A stretch of DNA of 64,000 bases from Ectothiorhodospira magna (lineage in GTDB: Bacteria > Pseudomonadota > Gammaproteobacteria > Ectothiorhodospirales > Ectothiorhodospiraceae): NCBI RefSeq assembly GCF_900110965.1, contig NZ_FOFO01000004.1, positions 56,784 through 120,783 on the forward strand, given 5' to 3'. Shown piece by piece: positions 9,373 to 17,005 of the stretch. The translations under genes were made by a program, and so were the position numbers. The notes under the pieces were generated by a model, which searched no databases, was not told the DNA's origin, and saw nothing but the letters and a program-made list of their open reading frames with translations. The first letter of the stretch is position 1. Each line of letters begins with the position of its first letter.

Positions 9373-10764
9373 ATGATGGAGCTTGACCCCCTACTTCTAT
9401 CACGAATCCAGTTCGCCTTCGTGGTCTCATTCCACGCCATTTTTCCCGTTTTCACCATTGGCCTGGCCTCCTACATCGCCCTGCTGGAGGGTCTGCTCTA
9501 CCGAACCGGTAATCCCGCCTACGAGCAACTGTCCCGATTCTGGACCAAGGTCTTCGCCGTGGTGTTCGGCATGGGGGTGGTGTCGGGCATTGTCATGTCG
9601 TTCCAGTTTGGCACCAACTGGAGCGTGTTCTCCTACGCCAGCGCCAATTTCCTCGGCCCGATCCTGGCCTATGAGGTGGTCACCGCCTTCTTCCTGGAAG
9701 CGGTGTTTCTGGGGGTATTGCTGTTTGGTCGGGACAAGGTGCCCAGGGGTACTCACCTGTTCGCTGCCTGCATGGTGGCCCTGGGCACCTTCATTTCCTC
9801 GTTCTGGATTCTCTCCGCCAACAGCTGGATGCAGACCCCGGCGGGGGCCGAACTGCGGGATGGCATCGTCTATCTGACCTCCTGGAGCGAGGCCATCTTC
9901 AATCCGTCCTTCTTCCCCCGCTTCTTCCACGTGGCCCTGGCCTCCTTCCTCACCGGTGGGTTCGTAGTGGCCGGGGTATCGGCCTGGTACCTGCTCAAGG
10001 GCAAGGCGCCGGAGGCGTCCAAAAAGGCCCTGCAGATGTGCCTGATCATGCTGGCCATCGCCGCCCCGGCCCAGTTGCTGGTGGGTGACATGCACGGCCT
10101 CAATACCTTCAAGCACCAGCCGGCCAAGGTGGCGGCCATGGAAGGGGTCTGGGAAACCACCGACGGCGCACCACTGCTGCTGTTCGCCATTCCCAGCCAG
10201 ACCCAGGAGCGCAACTTCCTGGAGATCGGCATCCCCAACATGGCCAGTCTGATCCTCACCCATGAGTGGAACGGCACCATTCCCGGCCTGAAGGAATGGG
10301 CGCCCGAGGACCGCCCCCACATGCCCACCGTGTTCTGGTCCTTCCGCATCATGGTGGCCATCGGCCTGCTCATGATCATCATCGCCCTGTGGGGCGCCTG
10401 GCTCACCTGGCGGGATCGTCTGGTGGAATCCAAGCGCTTTTTGAGGTTGACCAGCCTGATGATTCCGCTACCCTTTGTGGCCGTTCTGGCGGGATGGTTC
10501 GTCACCGAGGTGGGGCGTCAGCCCTGGCTGGCCTACGGTCTGATCCGTACCGCCGACGGACTCACCCCCTCCCTGACCGGGGCCATGGCCCTGTTCACCC
10601 TGGTGGGCTATGTGGTCGTCTACGCGGTGGTGTTCATTGCCGGCATCAGTTTCCTGATCCGCATCATTCGCCAGGGACCGGATCAGGCAGACCTGTCGGA
10701 GGATCAGCCCGGCGCCCATGCCAAGCGGCCCTTATCCGCCGCCGACGACAAGACCATGGCCTGA
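9373..10764 (+). CDS. cydA: Cytochrome bd quinol oxidase subunit I (CioA/short Q-loop type)
   Basis: Catalytic subunit of a bd-type terminal quinol oxidase in the inner membrane (463 residues), reducing oxygen to water and carrying haems b558, b595 and d. Recognisable elements are the N-terminal haem-ligand His in SFHAIFPVFTIG, the acidic pair in LAYEVVTAFFLEA, the His in PRFFHVALASFL, a quinol-binding region around DMHGLNTFKHQPAK, and GRQPW near the C-terminal helices. The Q-loop is short, as in the CIO (cyanide-insensitive) branch rather than E. coli CydA. ATG 9373 has GAGGA 7 nt upstream; a second ATG follows immediately. First gene of cydABDC and preceded by an FNR-like box. Confidence 0.96.
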   Translation: MMELDPLLLSRIQFAFVVSFHAIFPVFTIGLASYIALLEGLLYRTGNPAYEQLSRFWTKVFAVVFGMGVVSGIVMSFQFGTNWSVFSYASANFLGPILAYEVVTAFFLEAVFLGVLLFGRDKVPRGTHLFAACMVALGTFISSFWILSANSWMQTPAGAELRDGIVYLTSWSEAIFNPSFFPRFFHVALASFLTGGFVVAGVSAWYLLKGKAPEASKKALQMCLIMLAIAAPAQLLVGDMHGLNTFKHQPAKVAAMEGVWETTDGAPLLLFAIPSQTQERNFLEIGIPNMASLILTHEWNGTIPGLKEWAPEDRPHMPTVFWSFRIMVAIGLLMIIIALWGAWLTWRDRLVESKRFLRLTSLMIPLPFVAVLAGWFVTEVGRQPWLAYGLIRTADGLTPSLTGAMALFTLVGYVVVYAVVFIAGISFLIRIIRQGPDQADLSEDQPGAHAKRPLSAADDKTMA

Positions 10765-10783
10765 TGGCCGGGAGCACGCAGAC

Positions 10784-11788
10784 ATGGAACTGATTGACCT
10801 GACCCTGATCTGGATCTTCATCATCGGCTTTGGCGTGTTCATGTATGTGTTCATGGACGGTTTTGACCTGGGGGTGGGTATACTCTTCCCCTTTGCCAGC
10901 AATGACGACCAACGCGATGTGATGATGAACTCCGTGGCCCCGGTGTGGGATGGCAACGAAACCTGGCTGATCCTGGGTGGCGCCGGCCTGCTGGCGGCGT
11001 TTCCGCTCATTTATGCCGTGTTCCTGCCCGCCCTGTATATCGGCGTGTTCCTGATGCTGGCGGGACTGATCTTCCGCGGCGTGGCCTTCGAGTTCCGGTT
11101 CAAGGCCGAACCCCACAAACGACGGCGCTGGGATATTGCCTTCTTCGGCGGTTCCCTGGTGGCCGCGTTTGCCCAGGGGGCCGTGGTGGGGGCCTACATT
11201 CAGGGCTTCGAGGTGGAAGGCTTCTCCTATGTGGGTGGCGCCTTCGACTGGCTCACGCCGTTCACGGTGATGACCGGGCTGGGCCTGGTGGCTGGCTATG
11301 CCCTGCTGGGCGCCACCTGGCTCATCATGAAGACCGAAGGTGACCTGCAGACCCTGGCCTATCGCATTGCCGGCCGCATGGTGCTGACCGTACTGGGGGT
11401 CTTCCTGCTGGTGAGCCTGTGGACCGCCGTGGCCTACCCCCATATCCTCGAACGCTGGCTGGAGCACGCCGCCCTGCTGTGGATCTTCCCCACCCTGGCC
11501 CTGCTGGCCGGTCTGTGGCTCTGGCGCGGCCTGGGTCGGCGGGCCGAGGGCACGCCCTTCATCGCCACCCTGGCCCTGTTCCTGCTGGCCTACCTGGGCC
11601 TTCTGATCAGCATGTGGCCCTATGCGGTCCCGCCCCACCACACCTTCTGGGATGCGGCTTCCTCGCCCGACGCACAGCTGTTCACCCTGATCGGGCTTCT
11701 GTTCGTCATCCCCATCATCCTTGCCTATACCGCCTGGACCTACTGGGTGTTCCGCGGCAAGGTCCGGATCGGAGAGGGTTACCACTGA
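10784..11788 (+). CDS. cydB: Cytochrome bd quinol oxidase subunit II
   Basis: Second subunit of the bd oxidase (334 residues, eight to nine membrane helices). The start is ATG 10784 (MELIDLTLIWIFII) with GGGAG about 9 nt upstream; upstream in-frame codons have no family resemblance. Conserved features include FMDGFDLGVG in the first helix and PVWDGNETWLI following it. It lies 19 nt after cydA, and its stop overlaps the likely cydD start by four nucleotides. No CydX-like small ORF is found between it and cydD, as expected for CIO-type operons. Confidence 0.96.
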   Translation: MELIDLTLIWIFIIGFGVFMYVFMDGFDLGVGILFPFASNDDQRDVMMNSVAPVWDGNETWLILGGAGLLAAFPLIYAVFLPALYIGVFLMLAGLIFRGVAFEFRFKAEPHKRRRWDIAFFGGSLVAAFAQGAVVGAYIQGFEVEGFSYVGGAFDWLTPFTVMTGLGLVAGYALLGATWLIMKTEGDLQTLAYRIAGRMVLTVLGVFLLVSLWTAVAYPHILERWLEHAALLWIFPTLALLAGLWLWRGLGRRAEGTPFIATLALFLLAYLGLLISMWPYAVPPHHTFWDAASSPDAQLFTLIGLLFVIPIILAYTAWTYWVFRGKVRIGEGYH

Positions 11789-13521
11789 ACGACGCAAGCC
11801 CCTCCCCCCACCACACCCCCGCCATCCCCAACGCCGAGGCGAAACGCTGGCTCAACGCCCGCGTCGCCCCGGCCCGGGGTCTGCTCAGCCTGGCCAGCGG
11901 TGCCGGCGTCCTGTCGGGACTGCTGGTGATCGCCCAGGCAGGACTGCTGGCCTTCATCCTGGATCGCGCCATCACCCATGGCGACGGCCTGTCGGCACTG
12001 ACGGGGGCCTTTGCCTGGCTGGCCCTGGTCATGGGGCTGCGGGCGGCCCTGAACTGGTCCCGGGAAACCCTGGGGCAGGCGGCGGCCCTGAGCATCCAGA
12101 GTCGGCTGCGGGATGAACTCTTTGCCCACATGGCCGCCCTGGGTCCGGTACGCCTGGCACATCGCCACAGCGGCAGCCTTTCCTCGGCCATCGTCGAGCA
12201 GGTGGAGGGCATGAACGGCTATTACGCCCGCTACCTGCCGCAGATGGCGGTGAGCCTGCTGGTGCCCCTGGGGATCTTCATCGCCGCCCTCACCCAGGAC
12301 TGGCTCGCCGCCCTGATCCTGCTGTTCGCCGCCCCGCTGATTCCCTTCTTCATGGCCCTGCTGGGCATGGGCGCCGAACAGGTCAGCCAGCGCCAACAGG
12401 AAACCCTGGCCCGCCTGGGGGGGCATTTCCTCGACCGGCTCCAGGGTCTGACCACCCTGCGCCTGTTCAATGCCCAGGAACGGACGGTGGACGAAGTGGC
12501 CGAGGCTGCCGATGGCTATCGGGTCACCACCATGAAAGTTCTGCGGGTGGCCTTTCTCTCCTCCGCCGTACTCGAATTCTTCAGTGCCGTCGCCATCGCC
12601 CTGGTGGCCATGTACGTGGGTTTTGCCCTGATCGGCTATCTGCACTGGGGGCCGGCCAGCCAGCTCACCCTGTTCTCGGGGCTGTTCATCCTGCTGATGG
12701 CACCGGATTTCTTCCAGCCCCTGCGGCAGCTGGCCCTGCACTACCATGACCGGGCGGCGGCCCTGGGGGCGGCCCAGACCCTCCTGCCCCTGTTGCGGCA
12801 GCCCGCCCCGACCACACCGACCACACCCACGCCACCACCTGGCCCCGGCGGGATGTCGATCCGGTTCAGGGACGTGCATGTAGGTTTTGATGGGGGTCGA
12901 CGCACCGCCCTTGACGGGATCAACCTGGACATCCGCCCCGGTGAACGGGTGGCCCTGGCCGGACCCAGCGGCGCCGGCAAGTCCACCCTGCTGCACCTGC
13001 TGGCCGGTTTCATCGAGCCCGATCAGGGACAGGTGAGCGTGAACGGCGCCGCCCCCGATCCCCTGCGCCAGGCAGCCTGGGTGGGACAGCGCCCCCATCT
13101 CTTTGCCGGCACCCTGGCCGACAACATCCGTCTGAGCCGCCCCGACGCGGACCAGGCCACGGTGATCCGGGCCGCCACCGACGCCGGGGTGATGACCTTT
13201 GCCGAGGGGTTGCCCAAGGGACTGGAGACCGTGCTGGGAGAACGGGGACGGGGGCTTTCTGGCGGGCAGGCCCAGCGGGTCGCCCTGGCCAGGGCCGCCC
13301 TCAAACAGGCTCCCCTGTGGCTGCTGGACGAGCCCACCGCCGGCCTGGACCCGGAGGCCGAAGCCCTGGTGCTCGAAGCCCTGGAACGCTCCGCCACCGC
13401 CGGCGCCACCGTGCTCATCGCCAGCCACCACCCTCGGGTACTGGCCTGGGCGGATCGGGTCATCACCCTCCAGGACGGTCGCGTGGTCCATGATGCCGGC
13501 GATATCGGCGAACCCCCATGA
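11785..13521 (+). CDS. cydD: CydD ABC exporter subunit for bd oxidase assembly
   Basis: Membrane ABC half-exporter (about 578 residues) that with CydC exports glutathione/cysteine and is needed for assembly of bd oxidase. N-terminal ABC membrane domain (about 1-320), then ATPase: Walker [12 protein letters not shown], signature LSGGQAQRVA, Walker B LWLLDEPTAGLD, and a switch His in ASHHPRV. No ATG, GTG or TTG exists at a sensible start. CTG at 11785 overlaps the cydB stop as CTGA and has AGAGG 7 nt upstream, so I take a CTG start; the frame itself is open back to 11419. A run of Thr-Pro repeats links the two domains. Confidence 0.9.
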   Translation: MNDASPSPHHTPAIPNAEAKRWLNARVAPARGLLSLASGAGVLSGLLVIAQAGLLAFILDRAITHGDGLSALTGAFAWLALVMGLRAALNWSRETLGQAAALSIQSRLRDELFAHMAALGPVRLAHRHSGSLSSAIVEQVEGMNGYYARYLPQMAVSLLVPLGIFIAALTQDWLAALILLFAAPLIPFFMALLGMGAEQVSQRQQETLARLGGHFLDRLQGLTTLRLFNAQERTVDEVAEAADGYRVTTMKVLRVAFLSSAVLEFFSAVAIALVAMYVGFALIGYLHWGPASQLTLFSGLFILLMAPDFFQPLRQLALHYHDRAAALGAAQTLLPLLRQPAPTTPTTPTPPPGPGGMSIRFRDVHVGFDGGRRTALDGINLDIRPGERVALAGPSGAGKSTLLHLLAGFIEPDQGQVSVNGAAPDPLRQAAWVGQRPHLFAGTLADNIRLSRPDADQATVIRAATDAGVMTFAEGLPKGLETVLGERGRGLSGGQAQRVALARAALKQAPLWLLDEPTAGLDPEAEALVLEALERSATAGATVLIASHHPRVLAWADRVITLQDGRVVHDAGDIGEPP

Positions 13522-15191
13522 AAGATCTGATCCCCTTCCTTCGCCTTGCCCTGCCTCGCCTGCCCTGGTTCCTGGGGGGGCTGCTGCTGGCGGTCCTCAC
13601 GGTGGTGGCCGCCACCGGCCTGCTGGCCCTGTCCGGCTGGTTCATCACCGCCTCCGCCCTGGCGGGCGCGGGACTGATCATTGCCCTGGACATTTACCGA
13701 CCCGCCGGCGGCATCCGCGCCCTGGCGGTGGGACGTACCGTGGCCCGCTATGCCGAGCGCATCGTCAACCACGAGGCGGTGCTGCGCCATCTGGCGGACC
13801 TGCGCAGCTGGCTGTTCCGTGCCCTGTCGCCCCTGGACCCAGGCACCCTGGCCCGCTTTCGCGCCGCCGACCTGCTCCAGCGGCTGGTGGGGGATATCGA
13901 TACCCTGGATGGCCTGTTCCTGCGGGTCATCACCCCCACCCTGACCGCCATCCTTACCCTGCTTGGAGGCGCCCTGTTCTTCGGCCTGCTGGCCCCCCTC
14001 ACGGTGCTGTGGGTGGTGGCGGTGCTGGCCCTGGCCGGCCTGATCCTGCCCGCCGTCGCCGTGGCCCTGGGCGGGCGCAGTGGCGAGGCCCGCATCCAGG
14101 CCGCCGCCCAGGTGCGGGAACGGACGGTGGAAGGCGTGCAGGGATTGGCGGAACTGCGGGTATTCGGCGCCCTGCCCCGGCAACAGGCCGCCCTGGCCGC
14201 CGCCGAACGGGACCGGGCCGAGGCCGAGATCCGGCTGGTGCGCTGGGGCGCCCTGGGGGATACGGCTGCCATGCTGGCGGGTCTGGGGGCGGTCTGGCTG
14301 GCCCTGTGGCTGGGGGTGGGCTGGCTGTCGCAGGACATGGTGACAGCCCCCATCGTGGTGCTGCTGGTCCTGGCCACCCTGGGCCTGTCCGAGGCCGTGG
14401 CCATGCTGCCGGGGGCCTATCAGCGTCTGGGGCAGATCCGGGCCGCCGCCACCCGACTGCTGGAGGTGGCCCATACCCGTCCCGCCCTGCCGGAACCGGC
14501 CCACCCCCAACGGCCCGACGGTGAAGGCAGCCTCACCCTGGAAGGCATCCGGTTGCGCCATGGCAACGATGCCCCCTGGGTGCTCAATGGGATCGATCTG
14601 AATATCCAGCCCGGTGAGTGCGTACTGATTACCGGCCCCAGCGGTGCGGGCAAGACCAGTCTCACCGCCGTGGCCCTGCGCCTTTTGGCGCCCCAGGCGG
14701 GGGAAGCCCGGGTGGGTGGCATTCCGGTTCAGGCCATGACCTATACCGATCTGTATGACACCGTCGGGGTGCTCAGCCAGGAGACGGTGCTGTTTGCCGA
14801 CACCATCGCCGCCAACCTGCGCCTGGCCCGGCCGGAGGCCGACGACGCGGCCCTGGAGGAAGCCCTGTTTCTGGCCGGTCTGGAGGATTTCATCGCCACC
14901 CTGCCCCAGGGTCTGAACACCCCCGTGGGGGAAGGCGGCGCCCTGGTCTCCGGCGGTCAGGCCCGGCGTCTGGCCCTGGCCCGGCTGATCCTCAAGGATG
15001 CCCCGGTGGTGATCCTGGACGAGCCTTTCCGGGGGCTGGATCCGGCCACCATCGAGCGGCTCAGGCAGCGTCTGACGCCCTGGCTGTCCCGACGGGCCAC
15101 TCTGGTGATTGCCCATGAGCCGGCCATGGCTCCCCCCTGCACCATCCACTACAGGCTGCGGGAAGGTCGCTTGCAGGAAATGGCACCGTAG
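13518..15191 (+). CDS. cydC: CydC ABC exporter subunit for bd oxidase assembly
   Basis: Partner half-exporter of CydD (557 residues). Starts with ATG overlapping the cydD stop (ATGA), so the pair is translationally coupled. The N-terminal region has the CydC-typical TGLLALSGWFITASALAG segment, followed by further helices and an ATPase with Walker A GPSGAGKTSLT, signature VSGGQARRLA and Walker B VVILDEPFRGLD. The signature begins V rather than L, which is tolerated in CydC proteins. Last gene of the cydABDC operon; a small hairpin follows 10 nt after the stop. Confidence 0.95.
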   Translation: MKDLIPFLRLALPRLPWFLGGLLLAVLTVVAATGLLALSGWFITASALAGAGLIIALDIYRPAGGIRALAVGRTVARYAERIVNHEAVLRHLADLRSWLFRALSPLDPGTLARFRAADLLQRLVGDIDTLDGLFLRVITPTLTAILTLLGGALFFGLLAPLTVLWVVAVLALAGLILPAVAVALGGRSGEARIQAAAQVRERTVEGVQGLAELRVFGALPRQQAALAAAERDRAEAEIRLVRWGALGDTAAMLAGLGAVWLALWLGVGWLSQDMVTAPIVVLLVLATLGLSEAVAMLPGAYQRLGQIRAAATRLLEVAHTRPALPEPAHPQRPDGEGSLTLEGIRLRHGNDAPWVLNGIDLNIQPGECVLITGPSGAGKTSLTAVALRLLAPQAGEARVGGIPVQAMTYTDLYDTVGVLSQETVLFADTIAANLRLARPEADDAALEEALFLAGLEDFIATLPQGLNTPVGEGGALVSGGQARRLALARLILKDAPVVILDEPFRGLDPATIERLRQRLTPWLSRRATLVIAHEPAMAPPCTIHYRLREGRLQEMAP

Positions 15192-15228
15192 GTTTGGACT
15201 CCCGCTTTCGCGGGCGTGATGGCGAGGA
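15192..15228. repeat. REP-like hairpin after cydC
   Basis: A CCCGC/GCGGG stem with loop TTTC (15201-15214) sits inside TGGACTCCCGCTTTCGCGGG..TGATGG. This resembles the short dispersed proteobacterial repeat of the type TGGATTCCCGC-TTTC-GCGGGAATGACGG, here with substitutions. It is 10 nt downstream of cydC and could also attenuate transcription. No T-tract follows. Only one copy is visible in this window. Confidence 0.45.
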
Positions 15229-15265
15229 AGATGCCGAAAACGACAAAAGACAGGAGACCATAATA

Positions 15266-15475
15266 ATGGGAGGTTGGGGTTGTCCACATGAACACCAAGG
15301 GCTCTGCCACAAGGTGGAAAACCGCCCCTGTGAACCGGGCATGAAGGGCTGCGTGCTGGCTGGCCGCTTCGTCTTCAGCGATGCCCACAAGAACACCCAG
15401 CGGGTACTGCGGGATAAACTCGGGCACAGACAACCCAGACCCTCAGGAAATCAGCAAAAACCTGACCCGGATTGA
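15266..15475 (+). CDS. Small four-cysteine protein of unknown function
   Basis: Predicted 69-residue soluble protein. ATG 15266 has a good AGGAG 9 nt upstream, the best evidence that it is real; the longer frame from 15194 runs through the REP-like hairpin. Cysteines at residues 6, 14, 22 and 29 are regularly spaced (Cx7Cx7Cx6C), with histidines at 8, 10 and 15. The first 38 residues end in a GCVLAGRFVFS segment and are followed by a hydrophilic, proline-rich tail. The pattern suggests a metal site or small iron-sulfur protein, but no named family is claimed. It lies between cydC and glutamate dehydrogenase on the same strand. Confidence 0.68.
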   Translation: MGGWGCPHEHQGLCHKVENRPCEPGMKGCVLAGRFVFSDAHKNTQRVLRDKLGHRQPRPSGNQQKPDPD

Positions 15476-15477
15476 TA

Positions 15478-15507
15478 ATCCCCCCGGATTGGCATCCCGT
15501 GGGGGAT
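15478..15507 (+). terminator. Hairpin after the four-cysteine gene
   Basis: ATCCCCC (15478-15484) pairs with GGGGGAT (15501-15507); inside the loop GGAT/ATCC can form a further four-pair stem. It begins three nucleotides after the preceding stop codon and lacks a T-tract. It may be a transcription pause, a terminator or part of the glutamate dehydrogenase leader. Confidence 0.4.
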
Positions 15508-15511
15508 CGGG

Positions 15512-15535
15512 TGTAGGGTGAACCATCACCCTACA
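15512..15535 (+). promoter_or_regulatory. Perfect 10-bp inverted repeat abutting the gdh ribosome-binding site
   Basis: TGTAGGGTGA-ACCA-TCACCCTACA is a perfect 10-bp stem with a four-base loop. It ends one base before GAGGAG, the ribosome-binding site of the glutamate dehydrogenase start at 15549. It could be an mRNA hairpin controlling translation or a DNA operator; the sequence alone does not decide. Confidence 0.55.
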
Positions 15536-15548
15536 TGAGGAGTCACCG

Positions 15549-16979
15549 ATGCCGAACGATATACCCCCCCCACCCCCCGTGAGTTTCCAGCAGAGCGTGG
15601 CCCGGATGGTGGATCGCGCCCTGGACTACGTCAAACTGGAACCCGGCGCCGATCGGGCCATCAAGACCTGCAATGCCATTTTGCAGGTCACCTTCCCCCT
15701 CAAGATTCGCGGTGAGGTACGGACCTTCACCGGCTGGCGGGCGGTACACAGCACCCACCGTCTGCCCGCCAAGGGCGGCCTGCGCTTTTCCCCCAGCATC
15801 GACCAGGACAGTACCGAAGCTTTGGCGGCCCTGATGACCTACAAATGCGCCATTGTCGACATTCCCTTCGGCGGCTCCAAGGGCGGCCTGTGCATCGATC
15901 CGGAACAGTATTCCCGCGACGAGATGGAACTCATCACCCGACGCTTTGCCCGGGAACTGGCCCGCCGGGGATTTCTCAGCCCGGCCACCAACGTCCCCGC
16001 CCCGGACGTGGGCACGGGCCAGCGGGAAATGGCCTGGATCCTGGACACCTACAAGAACCTGTACCCGGAAGACATCAACTACGTGGGCTGCGTTACCGGC
16101 AAACCAGTGGAACTGGGCGGCATGCCGGGCCGGCTGGATGCCACCGGTCGGGGCATCCACTATGCCCTGCGGGAGTTCTTCCGCCACCCGGACGCCGTGG
16201 CCGAAGCCGGACTCAGCGGCGATCTCAAGGACAAGCGCATCATCATCCAGGGCCTGGGCAATGTGGGCTACCATGCCGCCAAGCTGCTCCAGGAAGAGGA
16301 CGGCGCCCGTATCATCGCCATCATCGAACGGGACGGCGCCCTGGTCCACGAAGCGGGCCTGAATGTGGAGGAAGTCCACCAGTACATGCAGCGGACCGGC
16401 GGCGTACAGGGGTTCCCCGGAGTGGAATGGGTGGAGCCAGGTACCATGGCACTGGAGCGGGACTGCGATATCCTGATTCCCGCCGCCCTGGAAGGGGTCA
16501 TCCACACCGGCAACGCCGAGCGCATCCGTGCCCCCCTGATCATCGAGGCCGCCAATGGCCCGATCACCTTCGAGGCAGACGAGATCCTGCGCGCAAGGGG
16601 TACGGTGATCCTGCCGGATATCTACGCCAATGCCGGCGGCGTGGTGGTCTCCTACTTTGAATGGATCCGCAATCTTTCCCACATGCGTTTTGGCCGCCTG
16701 GAACGCCGTCTGGACGAGATGCGAGGGCAGCACATCGTCTCCGCCCTGGAACTGATGAGCGGCGAGCAGTCCCCCGACTGGCTGCGGGCATCCCTGCTAC
16801 GGGGGGCCGATGAGCTGGACCTGGTACGCTCCGGACTGGATGACGCCATGCGGGTGGCTTTCCAGGAGATCGAGCGCATGCGCCAGACCCATGACCGGGC
16901 CATGGATTACCGGACAGCAGCCTATGCGGTGGCCATCAGCCGCATCAGCGGGGCCAGCCTGGACCTGGGGGCCTACTGA
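15549..16979 (+). CDS. Glu/Leu/Phe/Val dehydrogenase family, glutamate dehydrogenase
   Basis: Amino-acid dehydrogenase of 476 residues that most likely interconverts glutamate and 2-oxoglutarate plus ammonium. GAGGAG lies 6 nt before ATG 15549. Substrate-domain motifs are PAKGGLRFSP and the catalytic lysine region MTYKCAIVDIPFGGSKGGL, with the catalytic Asp in APDVGTG; the Rossmann dinucleotide motif is GLGNVG. The family fold is clear. The length, the long C-terminal helix region and the sequence fit the NAD-type glutamate dehydrogenases rather than E. coli NADP-type GdhA, but cofactor choice is inferred. The N-terminus contains five consecutive prolines, a potential EF-P-dependent stall. 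A strong hairpin sits directly upstream. Confidence 0.9.
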   Translation: MPNDIPPPPPVSFQQSVARMVDRALDYVKLEPGADRAIKTCNAILQVTFPLKIRGEVRTFTGWRAVHSTHRLPAKGGLRFSPSIDQDSTEALAALMTYKCAIVDIPFGGSKGGLCIDPEQYSRDEMELITRRFARELARRGFLSPATNVPAPDVGTGQREMAWILDTYKNLYPEDINYVGCVTGKPVELGGMPGRLDATGRGIHYALREFFRHPDAVAEAGLSGDLKDKRIIIQGLGNVGYHAAKLLQEEDGARIIAIIERDGALVHEAGLNVEEVHQYMQRTGGVQGFPGVEWVEPGTMALERDCDILIPAALEGVIHTGNAERIRAPLIIEAANGPITFEADEILRARGTVILPDIYANAGGVVVSYFEWIRNLSHMRFGRLERRLDEMRGQHIVSALELMSGEQSPDWLRASLLRGADELDLVRSGLDDAMRVAFQEIERMRQTHDRAMDYRTAAYAVAISRISGASLDLGAY

Positions 16980-17005
16980 ACAAGCCATACCACTCAAAGC
17001 CAAGG

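Noticed and set aside
15194..15265. N-terminal extension of the four-cysteine protein
   Set aside because: It would translate the REP-like hairpin; the ribosome-binding site at 15252 favours ATG 15266.
13023..15287. A 754-codon open frame opposite cydC
   Set aside because: Shadow of cydC; Gln/Gly/His-rich translation with no family features, and CydC motifs on the other strand are complete.
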